DNA of 64,000 nt, from NCBI GenBank assembly GCA_002721615.1, contig PBKW01000009.1:59849-123848 (forward strand), read 5' to 3'. The notes beneath the pieces are model-generated. The model made no database searches. It saw only the letters and a program-made list of their open reading frames with translations, and was not told the DNA's origin. Positions 45,404 through 54,044 of the stretch are shown in pieces (positions within the stretch are counted from its first letter, which is position 1; each line of letters opens with the position of its first letter). Position numbers and translations under genes: made by a program. Source of the DNA: Chloroflexota bacterium (GTDB taxonomy: Bacteria > Chloroflexota > Dehalococcoidia > Lucifugimonadales > Lucifugimonadaceae).

Positions 45404-46813
45404 ATAAATAACCAAGAATTAACTCAATATACAATAAAAGATTTATCACAAAAAATTTATGATAAATCTATATCTCCGATTGAATTAACTAATGCTTATT
45501 TGGATAACATTAAATTTTTTGATAAAGAGTTAAATTCTTTTATGGAAGTTTATGAAGACTCAGCCTTAAAAACAGCTATCAGGCTTGAAAAAGAGCAGTT
45601 ATCAGGTGATATAAGAGGACCTCTTCATGGTATTCCAATAGGATTGAAAGATATTTTTGATGTTAAAAATAAAATTACAACAGTTGGATCAAAAATTTTA
45701 AGAAATAATTTTGTGTCCTCTAATGCCACTGTAGTTGAGAAGTTAGAAGCATCAGGAGCTATAATTATAGGAAAAACTTCTTTAGTAGAATTTGCATTTG
45801 GGTCTACAGGATTGAATCCTCATTATCCTCAAACTGTAAATCCTTGGAATAAAGAAAAAATTCCTGGAGGATCAAGTAGTGGATCAGGAGTAGCAGTTTC
45901 TTCAAAACTATGTGTGGCAGCATTGGGTACAGATACTGGAGGATCAGTCAGAATGCCTGCTTCTTTGTGTGGTGTTTCTGGACTAAAACCTACTTATGGA
46001 TTAGTTTCACGAACTGGAGTTTTTCCATTAAGTTGGACTTTAGACCATGTGGGTCCTTTAGCAAGAACTCCTTACGATTGTGGTGTGATAATGAATAGTA
46101 TTTCAGGTTATGACCCATCCGACAAGTATTCGATTCTATTGGATGATTTTGACTTTAATCGAAAAATTGGAAAATCTATTAGAGGGATTAAAATTGGCAT
46201 TCCTCAAGAATATTTTTTTGATGATTTAGATTCAGAAATTGAAGGCAAAGTTAATAATTCTATTAGTTTTCTTGAAGATAATGGAGCAATAATCCAAAAA
46301 ATTTCTTGTCCTTGGGTAAAATTTGGAAGATCTATAAATTTTATTATTAGTTCATCAGAAGGATTATCTATACATGAAAATTGGTTAAAGAAATTTAGAG
46401 ATCAATATGATCCTGAAGTAAAATCTAGATTTTTATCAGCTAAATCAATTAGTTCAAATGATTATATAAAAGCATTAAAAGCTAAAGAATGGTTTACTGA
46501 ACAAATGAATAATGTTTTCAAAAAAGTAGATTTAATTGTTTCTCCCACGATACCTATTTTGGCTACAGATATAAAAGATGATCCTAATGTAGCAAGTATA
46601 AAAAATCCTTCATTTACTGGTGTTTTTAATGTAACTGGACATCCATCATTAAGCGTTAATGTTGGTTTCTCAAAAAGTAAACTTCCTATTGGTTTAATGA
46701 TTAGTGGTAGACATAAGGAAGATGATTTAGTTCTACAAGTAGGCGAGGTGATAAGTGGGGCTGAATCAACATATTATAGAAAAAATGTGAGCCAGATTCA
46801 GGAAACAAGATGA
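45404..46813 (+). CDS. Amidase-signature hydrolase with no canonical start at its N-terminus
   Basis: An amidase-signature enzyme with the catalytic Lys in GIPIGLKDIFD, the Ser-rich PGGSSSGSGVAVSS and TDTGGSVRMPASLCG. The first ATG/GTG/TTG in frame is the TTG at 45500, but the conserved N-terminal helix (YTIKDLSQKI then SPIELTNAYL) lies upstream and aligns with the N-termini of GatA and the second amidase here. No ATG, GTG or TTG occurs between the frame's stop at 45374 and 45500. I place the start at ATA 45404, four bases after AAGGA; a +1 shift from the small ORF is the alternative. Substrate unknown. Its stop overlaps the prenyltransferase start (ATGA). Confidence 0.75.
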   Translation: MNNQELTQYTIKDLSQKIYDKSISPIELTNAYLDNIKFFDKELNSFMEVYEDSALKTAIRLEKEQLSGDIRGPLHGIPIGLKDIFDVKNKITTVGSKILRNNFVSSNATVVEKLEASGAIIIGKTSLVEFAFGSTGLNPHYPQTVNPWNKEKIPGGSSSGSGVAVSSKLCVAALGTDTGGSVRMPASLCGVSGLKPTYGLVSRTGVFPLSWTLDHVGPLARTPYDCGVIMNSISGYDPSDKYSILLDDFDFNRKIGKSIRGIKIGIPQEYFFDDLDSEIEGKVNNSISFLEDNGAIIQKISCPWVKFGRSINFIISSSEGLSIHENWLKKFRDQYDPEVKSRFLSAKSISSNDYIKALKAKEWFTEQMNNVFKKVDLIVSPTIPILATDIKDDPNVASIKNPSFTGVFNVTGHPSLSVNVGFSKSKLPIGLMISGRHKEDDLVLQVGEVISGAESTYYRKNVSQIQETR

Positions 46814-47748
46814 AACAAATTTTAGGATTATTTGAAATATTCCGTTTAAGACAGCAAATAAAAAATTTACTTGTAATTGTTCCATTTTTATTCTCCCTAA
46901 ATTTATGGTATCCCAACAATGAATTAGGGCAATATTTTTTAATTTTTTCTTCTGTAATAGGAGGGGTTTTGGTTTTTTCTTTATCTTCTTGGGCAGTATA
47001 TCTTTTTAATGATGTGGTAGATGCTGAGATGGATTTAATTCATGACTCTAAGAAGAATAGGCCTATAGCTAGAGGTACAGTATCAAAAATTTATGCTTTC
47101 ATAATGTCTCTACTGTTGATGATAGGGACTCCTATGTTAGCTTTTTTGCTTAGTACAGGTTTTTGTTTTTGTATATCTATATATTTAATAATGAATATTT
47201 TTTATTCTCTCTTTTTGAAAAAAATAGTTATTATTGATGTCATTATAGTTGCTCTAGGATTCGTTATTAGAGCACTTTCAGGAGTATTTATTCTTCGAGA
47301 TAGTGGAGTTGAGATTTTATCTAATCTTCAAGTATCTCCTTGGTTTTATTTGTGTACAGGATTTGGAGCTCTTTTTATTGTTTTGATGAAGAGACAAGGA
47401 GAATTAGAAGGTTCGGAGCAAACATTTGTTACTAGGCCTACTTTGAGGATGTATTCTACAAATTTGCTTTTAAGTTTTATTAATATATCGTGTTCTGCGA
47501 CTATAATTACATATTCATTATATACTGTCAGTGGTAAATTTGGTTGGGAAGTGAATGTTCCTTCTGATAACTCTATGATTATTACAGTACCATTAGTGAT
47601 TATTGGAATTTTTCGTTATATGTATCTTTGTTTTGAAGAAAAAAAAGGAGAAAGTCCAGAAAAAATTATTACTTCAGACATATTCTTAATCATAGTAATT
47701 TTAATCTGGTTAGTGACTAGCATTTTTATATTGTTATTAAGGGGATAA
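46810..47748 (+). CDS. UbiA-family prenyltransferase, decaprenyl-phosphate phosphoribosyltransferase-like
   Basis: A 312-residue membrane protein with eight to nine hydrophobic segments. The first Asp motif is NDVVDAEMD at residues 67-75, followed by KKNRPIARGTV; the second region has VIRALSGVF; and LMKRQGELE follows. This layout fits the group that includes mycobacterial decaprenyl-phosphate phosphoribose synthase, where the acceptor chain is a polyprenyl phosphate. Its substrates here are not certain. It overlaps the amidase by four bases and is one base before the CDP-alcohol enzyme, so these act in one operon. Confidence 0.8.
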   Translation: MKQILGLFEIFRLRQQIKNLLVIVPFLFSLNLWYPNNELGQYFLIFSSVIGGVLVFSLSSWAVYLFNDVVDAEMDLIHDSKKNRPIARGTVSKIYAFIMSLLLMIGTPMLAFLLSTGFCFCISIYLIMNIFYSLFLKKIVIIDVIIVALGFVIRALSGVFILRDSGVEILSNLQVSPWFYLCTGFGALFIVLMKRQGELEGSEQTFVTRPTLRMYSTNLLLSFINISCSATIITYSLYTVSGKFGWEVNVPSDNSMIITVPLVIIGIFRYMYLCFEEKKGESPEKIITSDIFLIIVILIWLVTSIFILLLRG

Positions 47749-47749
47749 T

Positions 47750-48508
47750 ATGAAATATAAGAATTATCTAGAAGTTATTTATCCCATAGAGAAAAGAAAA
47801 GTAGAAATTTATATTCCTTGGGTAATTGTTCAGAGAATACTTTCTATACCTTTTTTAGGCTTAAGTATATTGTTAAAAATTTCTCCTAATTTTATTTCAT
47901 TTATTTCTATTTTTCTCATTTTTTCTGCCTCATTTTTAATGTTCTTAGATTTTTTTATTTCTGGAATATTAGTATTAACTTTAGCTGTGATATTCGACTG
48001 TGTTGATGGCGAGTTAGCTAGAGTTACAAAAAAAACAAGTATATTAGGTGAAAGATTGGAGCATCTGGCGGCAGATTTATTCTCTATGATTGGAATTCCT
48101 TCAATAGCAATTTGGTTATTCATTTATAATGATTTATCCATTTTGATCTTATTTTTTTGTTTTTTGGCAGCTACTTCTCATGTATTTATAAGAAACTTTT
48201 TTCAGTTTGATTCTAATGTTGAGATTAAAAAAACAGTTTTTTTTGGAAAAATTCTTCTTTCTCAGTCTAAAGAATTCATAAGTATTAATGATTCATCTAT
48301 ATTTATATCTATTATGTTTTTTCTAAAAATGAATTTGGTTACTCAAGATGGAATTTTGTTTTTTGTAATTATTTTATCTGGTATTTTTTACCCACAAAAT
48401 CTTTCTTATTTAGTAATTCTAGTAAGTATTTCACAAATATTTTTCGTATCTTTAATAATATTTGGGAGTATAGCAAAAAACAGAATAACTTTATTTATTA
48501 AGGATTAA
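47750..48508 (+). CDS. CDP-alcohol phosphotransferase family protein with altered motif
   Basis: A 252-residue membrane protein of the family that moves a phospho-alcohol from CMP. The signature DxxDGxxAR starts at Asp83 (DCVDGELAR, 83-91) and Gly100 is in place. The third Asp is Glu104 and the position of the fourth is Ala108, with an Asp at 109. This departs from the usual D-x3-D ending. Multiple hydrophobic helices follow. It overlaps the convergent cytidylyltransferase by 18 bases, and I infer it uses the CMP-activated head group that gene would make. Confidence 0.8.
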   Translation: MKYKNYLEVIYPIEKRKVEIYIPWVIVQRILSIPFLGLSILLKISPNFISFISIFLIFSASFLMFLDFFISGILVLTLAVIFDCVDGELARVTKKTSILGERLEHLAADLFSMIGIPSIAIWLFIYNDLSILILFFCFLAATSHVFIRNFFQFDSNVEIKKTVFFGKILLSQSKEFISINDSSIFISIMFFLKMNLVTQDGILFFVIILSGIFYPQNLSYLVILVSISQIFFVSLIIFGSIAKNRITLFIKD

Positions 48509-49231
48509 ATTCTTAGCATCTTCATAATCTTTTGGGAAGTCTATTTCTATCCACTTTTTCCCTTCTATTGAGACAAATCCTATATCAACTAATTTGACTA
48601 ATTCATCTAGAAGATCTTCATATCCGATGTTTTTTAAATTCAATGAAATGTTTTTTTCAATTATTTCAAATAATTTTTGTATAGATCTTCTATTTAATTT
48701 CATGAATCCTATTGATTCTCCGAAATTCTTGAATTCTCCTGTAAGTCCACGTTTAATAGAAAGAATTTTTTTTGTAGAAGCCCCAACTAAAATTTCTTCA
48801 CCAGAATTCTTAGATTTTGGATCGATTAAAATAAGATTTTCATTTTTAGAATTAAATATTAAAGAAGTTATACTAGATTCACAAAAAACATCTCCATCCA
48901 TGATGATGTTGTGATTATTAATATGGTTTTTTGTTAAATTTAGGCTAATGATACTACCTAATTCATAATCTGGGTTTACGATAAAATCACAATAGGATGA
49001 AAGTTTATGTTTGGAAATTTGAGTTTTAATTTTTTCAGATTTATATCCTGTTACAAAAATAATCTTATTAATTTGTTTTTCATAATTAGATAATTGATCT
49101 AGAGTTCTATCAATTAAGGTTCTACCATGAATTTTTAATAGACATTTTGGATCTTTTGTCACGTTTTCTAACCTAGAACCTCTCCCAGCTACTAAAATTA
49201 TTATGTTTAAATTTTTATGATCTTTACACAT
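48491..49231 (-). CDS. PntC-like cytidylyltransferase (CMP-phosphonate or choline-phosphate activation)
   Basis: A 246-residue sugar-nucleotidyltransferase-fold protein. N-terminal motif LVAGRGSRL (residues 13-21) with the PKC lysine at 29, VTGYKSEKI, an NPDYELGSIISL segment, DGD at 112-114, a GESIG stretch, YEDLLDEL and a WIEIDFPKDYEDA ending. This layout matches cytidylyltransferases such as LicC and PntC, the latter known to activate 2-aminoethylphosphonate with CTP. The nearby PhnW-type transaminase favours phosphonate. It overlaps the VOC stop by one base (TAATG), so the two are coupled. Confidence 0.78.
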   Translation of the reverse strand: MCKDHKNLNIIILVAGRGSRLENVTKDPKCLLKIHGRTLIDRTLDQLSNYEKQINKIIFVTGYKSEKIKTQISKHKLSSYCDFIVNPDYELGSIISLNLTKNHINNHNIIMDGDVFCESSITSLIFNSKNENLILIDPKSKNSGEEILVGASTKKILSIKRGLTGEFKNFGESIGFMKLNRRSIQKLFEIIEKNISLNLKNIGYEDLLDELVKLVDIGFVSIEGKKWIEIDFPKDYEDAKNLILNK

Positions 49232-49713
49232 TAATTTTCTAAGTTACCTTTGGGTTTTTTATCACGTTCAACCATTTCAATTACATTACCATCAGGGTCC
49301 TGTATATATATTGCATATCGAGCCCAAGGATAAGGTTTGTCTCTCAATGTAGGCTCTCCGTTACTAAGAATTTTTACATTTCTTTCTTTTAAGTTCTTAT
49401 ACCAACTTCTTACATCATCTACGATGAAAGCACAATGAGCAGAACCTGGTAGAAACACTTTATCCATTTTTTTTCTTTTTTCACCGGTAGGATTAACATA
49501 TTCAAATAATTCTATTGAATGTCCATCTCCAGTTCCTACAAAAGCCATTTTAAGTTCCATGTTTTTTAATCCAACGACATCTGATATCCATGTTCCTGAT
49601 TGTGTTGCAGGTTCTCTTTCTATTTTTAATCCTAAAATATCAACATAGAAATGTAATGATGCCTCTAGGTTTTCCACGACAAAACCAGTATGATATTGTC
49701 CAAGTATATTCAT
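49231..49713 (-). CDS. VOC (glyoxalase/bleomycin-resistance) family protein
   Basis: A 160-residue vicinal-oxygen-chelate protein with two beta-alpha-beta-beta-beta modules. Candidate metal ligands are His8 (QYHTGFVVENL), Glu in IELFEYVNP, His in SAHCAFIVDDV and Glu in VIEMVERD. The PDGNVIEM segment is typical. The substrate cannot be told. It carries the strongest ribosome site I saw (AAGGAGGT) and is coupled to the cytidylyltransferase, so the pair may act on the same small molecule. Confidence 0.82.
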   Translation of the reverse strand: MNILGQYHTGFVVENLEASLHFYVDILGLKIEREPATQSGTWISDVVGLKNMELKMAFVGTGDGHSIELFEYVNPTGEKRKKMDKVFLPGSAHCAFIVDDVRSWYKNLKERNVKILSNGEPTLRDKPYPWARYAIYIQDPDGNVIEMVERDKKPKGNLEN

Positions 49714-49718
49714 GATTA

Positions 49719-49726
49719 ACCTCCTT
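49719..49726 (-). promoter_or_regulatory. Consensus Shine-Dalgarno of the VOC/PntC-like operon
   Basis: AAGGAGGT read on the minus strand, five bases before the VOC start codon. It is a perfect anti-16S complement, unlike the short AGG or GGAG sites used by most genes here. It fixes the VOC start and implies high translation of this pair. Confidence 0.85.
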
Positions 49727-49794
49727 AGTTTATTTTAATCAAATCAATAATAATTGGTATATAAATAATAAGTTCATTAAATATAGATATTTTT

Positions 49795-50904
49795 ATGGAA
49801 GACAAAGTACTTTTTACACCAGGGCCTTTAACAACAAGTTTAGATGTTAAAAAATCAGGATTGAGGGATCTAGGATCTAGAGATGAAGAATTTATTGAAT
49901 TATGTAGAGATGTAAGAAAAAAATTATTACTTTTAGCGCGCCTAGATCATGATGAATATGAGGTGATACTTCTTCAAGGGTCAGGTACCTATGGCTTGGA
50001 AGCAGTATTATCATCATTTACTCCACCAAATGGAAAATGGTTGATAGTTTCAAATGGTGATTATGGACATAGGTTAACTTTGATAGCTAAAACTCTTAAT
50101 ATTGATTTTGTAGAAGCTTCTTTTTCTTGCCAAAATATTCCAGATATAAAAGTGATAAATTCTTATTTAGAGAATGATGAAAAAATTACTCATGTCTCAC
50201 TTACTCATTGTGAAACTACTACAGGAATTTTAAATCCAATTGATGATCTTTTAAAGATTCCTTCGATGTTAAATAAGAAGGTTTTTATTGATGCTATAAG
50301 TTCCTTAGGGTCATATGAAATCATTAATGATAATTCTGTTATTGATTTCTTAATAGGTTCTCCTAATAAATCATTAGAGTCTATTCCTGGATTTTCTTTT
50401 ATATTTGTAAAAAAAGATATTCTAAATGAATATTATTATCCTCCTAGAAGTTTTTCCTTAGATTTATTGGGGCAATACAGAGAATCAGAAAAAACTGGAC
50501 AATTTAGATTTACTCCTCCTGTTCAATCTATATTGGTTTTGAAAAAAGCTTTACAAATATACTTTGAAGAAGGAGGATTGGATTCTAGATTTAAAAAGTA
50601 TAAAAATATTCAAGATTCTATAATTAAAGGAATGAAGAAGATGGGATTTCAAACCATCATCGAAAATGAATATCAAAGTGTTTTAATAACTAGTTTCAAA
50701 ATTCCTGATTTACAAAATTTCGTTTTCGAGGAATTTTATAGATTCTTAAGCAATAATGGTCTAGTGATTTATCCTGGGAAAATCGAAGGAATAAATTCAT
50801 TTAGAATTGGCCATATGGGACAGATAAAAGATGAAGATGTCGATAACCTTCTCAAAAATATTTATTTGTATTTAGAAAATTGTAAAGGTGATGATGAAAT
50901 CTAA
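49795..50904 (+). CDS. phnW: 2-aminoethylphosphonate-pyruvate transaminase
   Basis: A PLP fold-type I aminotransferase of 369 residues. It opens LFTPGPLTTSLDVKKSGLRDLGSRDEEF, as in PhnW, with QGSGTYGLEAVL, THCETTTGILNP, Asp166 in FIDAISS and the PLP lysine at 192 in SPNKSLESIPGFSF. The enzyme links 2-aminoethylphosphonate and phosphonoacetaldehyde in either direction. No phnX or phnY/A lies here, whereas a PntC-like activator does, so a biosynthetic role is more likely. The methyltransferase-like gene overlaps its end. Confidence 0.88.
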   Translation: MEDKVLFTPGPLTTSLDVKKSGLRDLGSRDEEFIELCRDVRKKLLLLARLDHDEYEVILLQGSGTYGLEAVLSSFTPPNGKWLIVSNGDYGHRLTLIAKTLNIDFVEASFSCQNIPDIKVINSYLENDEKITHVSLTHCETTTGILNPIDDLLKIPSMLNKKVFIDAISSLGSYEIINDNSVIDFLIGSPNKSLESIPGFSFIFVKKDILNEYYYPPRSFSLDLLGQYRESEKTGQFRFTPPVQSILVLKKALQIYFEEGGLDSRFKKYKNIQDSIIKGMKKMGFQTIIENEYQSVLITSFKIPDLQNFVFEEFYRFLSNNGLVIYPGKIEGINSFRIGHMGQIKDEDVDNLLKNIYLYLENCKGDDEI

Positions 50905-51583
50905 AAATTTTGATATTAACGAACTTCTTTCAGAAACTGGATCTTCTTTATTAACAATAATTTACAAATCTTTATTAAAAAGAAAAAAACAAATAATTTT
51001 GGAATGTGGAGTAAATAAGGGGTATTCTACTTCGATTTTTTCTTATTATGCTGAAAATAGTGATAGTTATTGTTTTTCCATAGATATAAATGATTGCAAA
51101 GATGTTGTGACTTCAGAACGTTGGACATTTATTCATAGTGATGATTCTAAGGTATCAGAGATTATTCAAGATTATCCAGTACTTGAAGATAAAGGAATAG
51201 ATATTTTATTTATAGACAGTTTTCATCATGTAGATCATGTTAAGAAACTTCTATATCGTTGGTACCCTTACCTAAATAAAGATTCTTTAATATTTATTGA
51301 TGATATTGATGCAAGAAGTTATAGAAAAGGAAAAGAAAAGGATAGTTATTACAATGAATTGAATTGGGAAAAGATTAATAGATTTACAAGAGATTTTTCT
51401 GAAAATAATGCTTCTGACACAACATTAACCCAATATTTTGGAAAAACTGGATTAGCAAAAATTGTAAAAAAATCTAATAAAGGCTCTTTACCTAATCCTA
51501 TAGTTAATAGGAATAGATCTTTATTATTACAAATAATTGTTTTAACTATTATTAAGTTAAAAAATTTATTTAGGGTTAAATAA
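50894..51583 (+). CDS. Class I SAM methyltransferase-like protein
   Basis: A 229-residue protein with the SAM-fold outline: ILECGVNKGYSTSIFSYY (motif I), FSIDINDCKDVV, then DILFIDSFHHVDHVKKLLYRW and SLIFIDDIDARSY. The last parts resemble CmcI-like methyltransferases. A basic, hydrophobic C-terminus (LLLQIIVLTIIKLKNLFRVK) could be amphipathic and membrane-associated. I take the ATG at 50894, five bases after AAAGG. The overlap with phnW suggests it modifies a product of that pathway; this is inference. Confidence 0.72.
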   Translation: MKSKNFDINELLSETGSSLLTIIYKSLLKRKKQIILECGVNKGYSTSIFSYYAENSDSYCFSIDINDCKDVVTSERWTFIHSDDSKVSEIIQDYPVLEDKGIDILFIDSFHHVDHVKKLLYRWYPYLNKDSLIFIDDIDARSYRKGKEKDSYYNELNWEKINRFTRDFSENNASDTTLTQYFGKTGLAKIVKKSNKGSLPNPIVNRNRSLLLQIIVLTIIKLKNLFRVK

Positions 51584-51584
51584 T

Positions 51585-53060
51585 ATGAAAAACGATAAAA
51601 AATATGAAATTTTATTTTATTCAGTTATAGAATTAAGAAAATTAATTTATTCTAAAGAAATTTCTCCTGTTGAAATTACTAAACTCGCTCTTGAACGAAT
51701 TGAAAAAGTAAATCCTAAAATTAATGCTTTCTTAACTGTGACAGCTGAAAGTGCAATAGAGAAAGCCAAAGAAGTAGAAAAGAAAATTTTAAAAAAAGAA
51801 CGAGTTGGTTTATTAGCAGGGATACCTACATCCATTAAAGACTTAGAGCCTATGAAAGGTGTTAGGCAGACTAAAGGTTCGATAGTTTTTGAGGATTTTG
51901 TTGCTGATGTAGATCAGATAGCTGTAGAACGAATCAAAAATGAAGACGGAATAATATTGGGTAAAACTAATACTCCAGAATTTGGGGCAAGTGGAACTAC
52001 AGAAAATAAATTAGGTGATCATTGTAGAAATCCATGGGATTTAGAATGTGTAGCTGGAGGATCTAGTGGAGGTGCTGGAGCTTCAATCGCTTCTGGGATA
52101 ACACCAGTCGCTCAAGGTTCAGATGGTGGAGGATCTATAAGAATACCTTCTGCTTTTTGTGGTATTTATGGTATTAAAGCGACTCAAGGTAGGGTTCCTA
52201 GAAGAAATATAGGTAATTTAAGTTGGCATCCTGTTAATTATTCTAGTATGGGACCAATGAGTAGATATGTATTGGATAGTGCTTTATTTCTTCAAGTGAT
52301 TTCCGGTCCCCATCCTGAATCTGAATTTGGAACATTAAAAAAATCTCCTCCTGATTTTTTGTTAGATATAGAAAAAGGTATTTCAGGAAAATTAATTGGA
52401 TGGTCTCCTGATTTAGGTTCAAGAATTGTAGATGATGAAGTTAAAAACCTTACGCAAAAAGCGGTTGAATCTTTTGAAGAATTAGGAGCAAATGTAGAAT
52501 TATTTAATTTTGATATTAATCTTGATGAATTAGAAGAACCTTTACATAATGTGCTTTCTTTTGCTCTTTCTTATGCTACTAATGGTTATTTACTTGAAAA
52601 AAAATCTGATTACCTGATGCATTATGTAAGAAACACTCTTGAACAAGGCAAAAAAATTACGACATATAAGTATATAGAATCTCTTACAAAATTATATGAG
52701 TTTCGCAATAAAGTAGAGCATATTTTTAAACAATATGATTATATTGCTACTCCTACTATGGGAATGACTGCTTTCAAATGTGATACGAGACCATTTTTTG
52801 AAAATAATAAAATAAAGTTTAAAGATTTTGATAATGGTTATTATGACTATTCAAGTTGGAATCTTGAATTAACTCAATTTACAGCTTTATTTAATTGGAG
52901 TTCTAACCCTGCAGCAGCATTACCATGTGGATTTTCATCATCGGGGCTTCCAGTATCCCTCCAAATTATTGGAAAGAAAGAAGATGAGGTAGGTGTACTG
53001 CAGGCATCAAGATCTTTTGAGAAATTAAATCCTTGGCATCATTACTATCCAGATATATAA
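51585..53060 (+). CDS. Amidase-signature hydrolase (second)
   Basis: A 491-residue amidase. Catalytic Lys in GIPTSIKDLEP, Ser cluster AGGSSGGAGASIASG and the SDGGGSIRIPSAFCG segment are intact, so it should be active on a carboxamide. Substrate unknown; overall it resembles acylamidases rather than GatA (no NENSAFG string). The start ATG is one base after the methyltransferase-like gene stop, placing it at the end of the phnW operon. A terminator-like hairpin follows. Confidence 0.9.
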   Translation: MKNDKKYEILFYSVIELRKLIYSKEISPVEITKLALERIEKVNPKINAFLTVTAESAIEKAKEVEKKILKKERVGLLAGIPTSIKDLEPMKGVRQTKGSIVFEDFVADVDQIAVERIKNEDGIILGKTNTPEFGASGTTENKLGDHCRNPWDLECVAGGSSGGAGASIASGITPVAQGSDGGGSIRIPSAFCGIYGIKATQGRVPRRNIGNLSWHPVNYSSMGPMSRYVLDSALFLQVISGPHPESEFGTLKKSPPDFLLDIEKGISGKLIGWSPDLGSRIVDDEVKNLTQKAVESFEELGANVELFNFDINLDELEEPLHNVLSFALSYATNGYLLEKKSDYLMHYVRNTLEQGKKITTYKYIESLTKLYEFRNKVEHIFKQYDYIATPTMGMTAFKCDTRPFFENNKIKFKDFDNGYYDYSSWNLELTQFTALFNWSSNPAAALPCGFSSSGLPVSLQIIGKKEDEVGVLQASRSFEKLNPWHHYYPDI

Positions 53061-53109
53061 AATGTTAAATTGGATATTAAATATTTTTATAAAACCATAT
53101 AATTATTTA

Positions 53110-53148
53110 AATGTTCTTCAGAATGTTTAGAAGGACATTGATTGTTTT
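53110..53148 (+). terminator. Terminator-like hairpin after the second amidase
   Basis: AATGTTCTTC (53110-53119) and GAAGGACATT (53130-53139) pair over ten positions, one of them G-U in RNA, with a 10-base loop. A short interrupted T run follows (ATTGTTTTTA). Reading toward the next gene, it plausibly ends the phnW operon. Confidence 0.55.
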
Positions 53149-53166
53149 TAACTAAAATTAATAATT

Positions 53167-54033
53167 ATGGAAGCTAAATTACATGTTTTGGGTTCTGGAA
53201 CTCCGAATCCTACTAAAGAAAGATGGGGATCATGTTTTGTTCTTGATATCCCAGGAGAACAAATCATGTTTGATTGTGGTCCAGCATCAACTTATAAAAT
53301 GATTTTGATGGATTTGGATCCCAAAAATATTAATAATCTATTTTTTACTCATCATCATTCTGATCATGATTTGGATTATCCTTGTTTTCTTCTTACTAGA
53401 TGGGAAACTAGTATTGGAAATGAAGAAAATTTAAATATTTATGGTCCTCCGCCTACTGAATTACTGACTAAGAGATTAATAGATTTAGATATTGGAGCTT
53501 TTTCACACGACCTTATTGCTAGAACCAAACATCCTTTAAGTTTAAATGCTTATAAAATTAGAGGAGGTGTTTTACCTAGACAATTACCCAAATACTTAGC
53601 TAGAGATATTTCACCAGGAGAAATAATAAATACTAAGAATGCCAAAGTGACATCTACTTTAGCTGAACATGTACAACCATATTTGGATTCTCTTGCATAC
53701 AAAGTTGAAGTTGAAGATTTAAGTATAGTATTTACTGGAGATACAAGACCTTGCAAAACTGTAGTGGAATTAGCTAAAGATGTAGACTATTTAGTTTGTA
53801 TATGCTCAGGATTACAGAGTGATATTGAAGGTACACCAGAAGATGATTATATGAGTGGAAGTATTGATGCAGGAATGATGGCAAAAGAGGCAAATGTGTC
53901 TAATCTCATGTTAGTTCATGAAGGCTATAATTTGTCTGACCCTATTAATCTTCAAAGTGCTATAGATGGAATAAAAGAAATTTATGATGGAAATATTATT
54001 CAAACAAACGAATTAAAAACATATTATTTATAA
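53167..54033 (+). CDS. Metallo-beta-lactamase-fold hydrolase (RNase Z/arylsulfatase-like)
   Basis: A 288-residue MBL-fold enzyme with intact ligands: HHHSDHD (62-68) as HxHxDH, a later His in LAEHVQPYLDS, Asp in FTGDTRPCKTV, and His in LMLVHEGYN. The LGSGTPNPTKERWGS start matches the branch with RNase Z and arylsulfatase-type hydrolases. Small-molecule substrate unknown. In contrast to the degenerate MBL protein at 34804-35445, this one should bind two metals. It stands alone between two operons. Confidence 0.88.
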   Translation: MEAKLHVLGSGTPNPTKERWGSCFVLDIPGEQIMFDCGPASTYKMILMDLDPKNINNLFFTHHHSDHDLDYPCFLLTRWETSIGNEENLNIYGPPPTELLTKRLIDLDIGAFSHDLIARTKHPLSLNAYKIRGGVLPRQLPKYLARDISPGEIINTKNAKVTSTLAEHVQPYLDSLAYKVEVEDLSIVFTGDTRPCKTVVELAKDVDYLVCICSGLQSDIEGTPEDDYMSGSIDAGMMAKEANVSNLMLVHEGYNLSDPINLQSAIDGIKEIYDGNIIQTNELKTYYL

Positions 54034-54044
54034 GTAGGTAGATA

